A stretch of DNA of 14,118 bases from Armatimonadota bacterium (GTDB lineage Bacteria > Armatimonadota > UBA5829): the NCBI GenBank assembly GCA_026415535.1, contig JAOAGX010000023.1, positions 1 through 14,118 of the forward strand, written 5' to 3'. Both the position numbers and the translations under genes were made by a program. The notes under the pieces were generated by a model. It did no database searches. It was not told the DNA's origin and worked only from the letters and a program-made list of their open reading frames with translations. Positions 13,097 through 14,118 of the stretch are shown piece by piece; within the stretch, counting starts at the first letter, position 1; every line of letters begins with the position of its first letter.

Positions 13097-13105
13097 TGGT
13101 ATCAT
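13097..13105 (+). promoter_or_regulatory. Possible extended -10 promoter of the hydrolase gene
   Basis: TGGTATCAT is a TGn-type extended -10 box ending 20 nt before the ATG at 13126. No good -35 hexamer is seen, which is tolerated for extended -10 promoters. Confidence 0.35.
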
Positions 13106-13125
13106 GTTCTTGGAGTGGGCAGGCT

Positions 13126-13782
13126 ATGATCGAGGAAGAGGTCAAATTCAAGACTTCGAGAGGCCTCAAGTTGGCAGGGGCACTGCTGTCGCCCGACGAA
13201 AAGCTGCGAGACGTGGTTGTCTTCGCGCACGGAACTGGCAGCAGCAAGGCAAGCCCTAGAAACAGAGGGATAGCCGAGCGCCTGTTAAACCACGGCATCG
13301 CCTCGTTTCTTTTCGACTTCACGGGTCATGGAGACAGTGACGGCATCCCCGAACAATCCACCCAAGACCAACAATTCGACGATCTCATCAGCGCTATTGA
13401 CTTTCTCAGCGCGCAAACACTCGTTGAGACTCGATTTGTGGGCGTTAACGGATCGAGCACAGGAGGAACGGTCGCGATTCGCGCCGCCGCTGAAGACCCG
13501 AGGGTTCAAGTTATGGTGCTGCGCGTTCCCAGAAGCCTAGGTATCCTACAATACGCCCCCGACGTCCGAGCACCTACACTAATCATCCAGGGAAGCGAAG
13601 ACAAAGTCGTTCTGCCCGAGGCTAGGGAGATATACGAATCGCTTACCTGTCCGAAAGAACTGCAGATAATCAAGGGTGCAGGACACCTGTTTGAGGAAAA
13701 GCCCAGTTACCTGCGTCGAATGACCGAGCTTACTTGCGCGTGGTTTGAACAGTGGTTCGCCAAGTTGGCTGAGACCGAGTGA
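13126..13782 (+). CDS. Alpha/beta hydrolase (dienelactone-hydrolase-like), substrate unknown
   Basis: The product has 218 residues from the ATG at 13126; a GTG 30 nt upstream adds an unlikely sequence and overlaps the probable promoter. The oxyanion segment is VVFAHGTGSS (31-40), followed by FLFDFTGHGDSDG (61-73), the nucleophile elbow GSSTGG with Ser111, an acid Asp159 (GSEDKVV) and His187 (GAGHLFE), so the triad is complete. There is no signal peptide, so it is a cytoplasmic serine esterase/hydrolase. Proteins of this kind are sometimes fused to phosphoribosyltransferase domains; no fusion is seen here. The stop lies 4 bp from the convergent gene's stop. The substrate cannot be predicted. 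Confidence 0.88.
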   Translation: MIEEEVKFKTSRGLKLAGALLSPDEKLRDVVVFAHGTGSSKASPRNRGIAERLLNHGIASFLFDFTGHGDSDGIPEQSTQDQQFDDLISAIDFLSAQTLVETRFVGVNGSSTGGTVAIRAAAEDPRVQVMVLRVPRSLGILQYAPDVRAPTLIIQGSEDKVVLPEAREIYESLTCPKELQIIKGAGHLFEEKPSYLRRMTELTCAWFEQWFAKLAETE

Positions 13783-13786
13783 GTAA

Positions 13787-14118
13787 TCAAGCGTATGAGT
13801 ACACGATGTCGCGCATACGACCCATTTTCCGTTCCATGTCAGCAACCATCGCGAACTGTGTCCGACAGCGATCCAGGTTGTGGTTCTCTCGGCGAACCTT
13901 GAAATAGATGTCTCCGTTTAGGTAGTCTGCAAGAAAGCGCATCCCGCATTCAAACGTCATCAGCTTGGCCGAGAAGGCTAAGTAATCGATTTCCAGCGGG
14001 GTTAGGAAATCCCGGGCGGCATCCATATAACCACGGACCATTCGCTCGAACATTTCCAAGCTCATGCCCACTTTAGACAAGTCCGTCTCATCCTCATCAG
14101 CCATGGCAGCTCCAGTAC
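13787..14118 (-). CDS. C-terminal part of an N-acetylhexosamine 1-kinase-like phosphotransferase, cut by window edge
   Basis: About 110 residues are visible. The frame remains open to the right edge, and the residues before the Met at 14104 (TGAAMADEDETDLSKV) look like the internal segment of the aminoglycoside-phosphotransferase-fold sugar kinases (NahK, also annotated mucin desulfatase), which typically read FGA.TAAEDEKDLSKV just after the catalytic metal-binding region. Further matches are SLEMFERMVRGYM, the motif RFLADYLNGDIYFKV (about two thirds along) and HNLDRCRTQ. So the ATG at 14104 is probably internal, and the catalytic N-terminal two thirds lie outside the window. The family phosphorylates GlcNAc/GalNAc-type sugars. 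This is recognition from family patterns, without alignment. Confidence 0.72.
   Translation of the reverse strand, partial: TGAAMADEDETDLSKVGMSLEMFERMVRGYMDAARDFLTPLEIDYLAFSAKLMTFECGMRFLADYLNGDIYFKVRRENHNLDRCRTQFAMVADMERKMGRMRDIVYSYA

Overview
The window looks like an ordinary chromosomal segment from a free-living bacterium, with no phage, plasmid or insertion-sequence genes. It has moderate GC content. Several genes start with GTG or TTG behind good Shine-Dalgarno sites. The SRP RNA is the long, Alu-domain type. A small exported SLH-domain protein and hopanoid-type genes are also present. Together these fit a deep-branching lineage near the Firmicutes/Cyanobacteria/Chloroflexi part of the tree; Armatimonadota is my tentative guess. 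This placement is inference, not something the sequence proves.

Left part (1-4100). A cut-off hpnK-like deacetylase gene (-) diverges from an hpnG-like nucleoside phosphorylase gene (+). The 3' end of hpnG runs 35 bp into the end of ybaB (-). ybaB, dnaX and the SRP RNA gene ffs form a minus-strand cluster in the order ffs-dnaX-ybaB. This is the well-known Bacillus-type order, but recR is missing from its usual place. The dnaX linker carries a degenerate 11-residue tandem repeat. Upstream of ffs is a repeat-rich intergenic stretch.

Middle (4093-7342). A tightly coupled minus-strand operon encodes an ABC ATPase, an ABC-2 type permease and a membrane-anchored TPR protein of unknown role (4-bp overlap, then a 2-bp gap). 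The three probably work together at the membrane.

7343-8452 holds no convincing protein gene. It contains tRNA-Ala(CGC) with a near-consensus promoter and a hairpin terminator, a cluster of inverted repeats that could be a structured RNA, palindromic intergenic repeats, and a strong promoter for murA.

Right part (8453-14118). murA and mreB overlap (TTGA) and are followed by a hairpin and a small exported SLH protein; this is a cell-envelope cluster. Converging on it is a minus-strand pair, a COG1579 coiled-coil/zinc-ribbon protein and RNase HI, coupled by TAATG. After another repeat-rich spacer come an alpha/beta hydrolase (+) and, convergent to it, the C-terminal end of an N-acetylhexosamine-1-kinase-like phosphotransferase that continues past the window edge.

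The points most worth a second look are the ABC/TPR operon, the unexplained hairpin cluster at 7815-7978, the repeat inside the dnaX linker, and the palindromic repeat family shared by the intergenic spacers.
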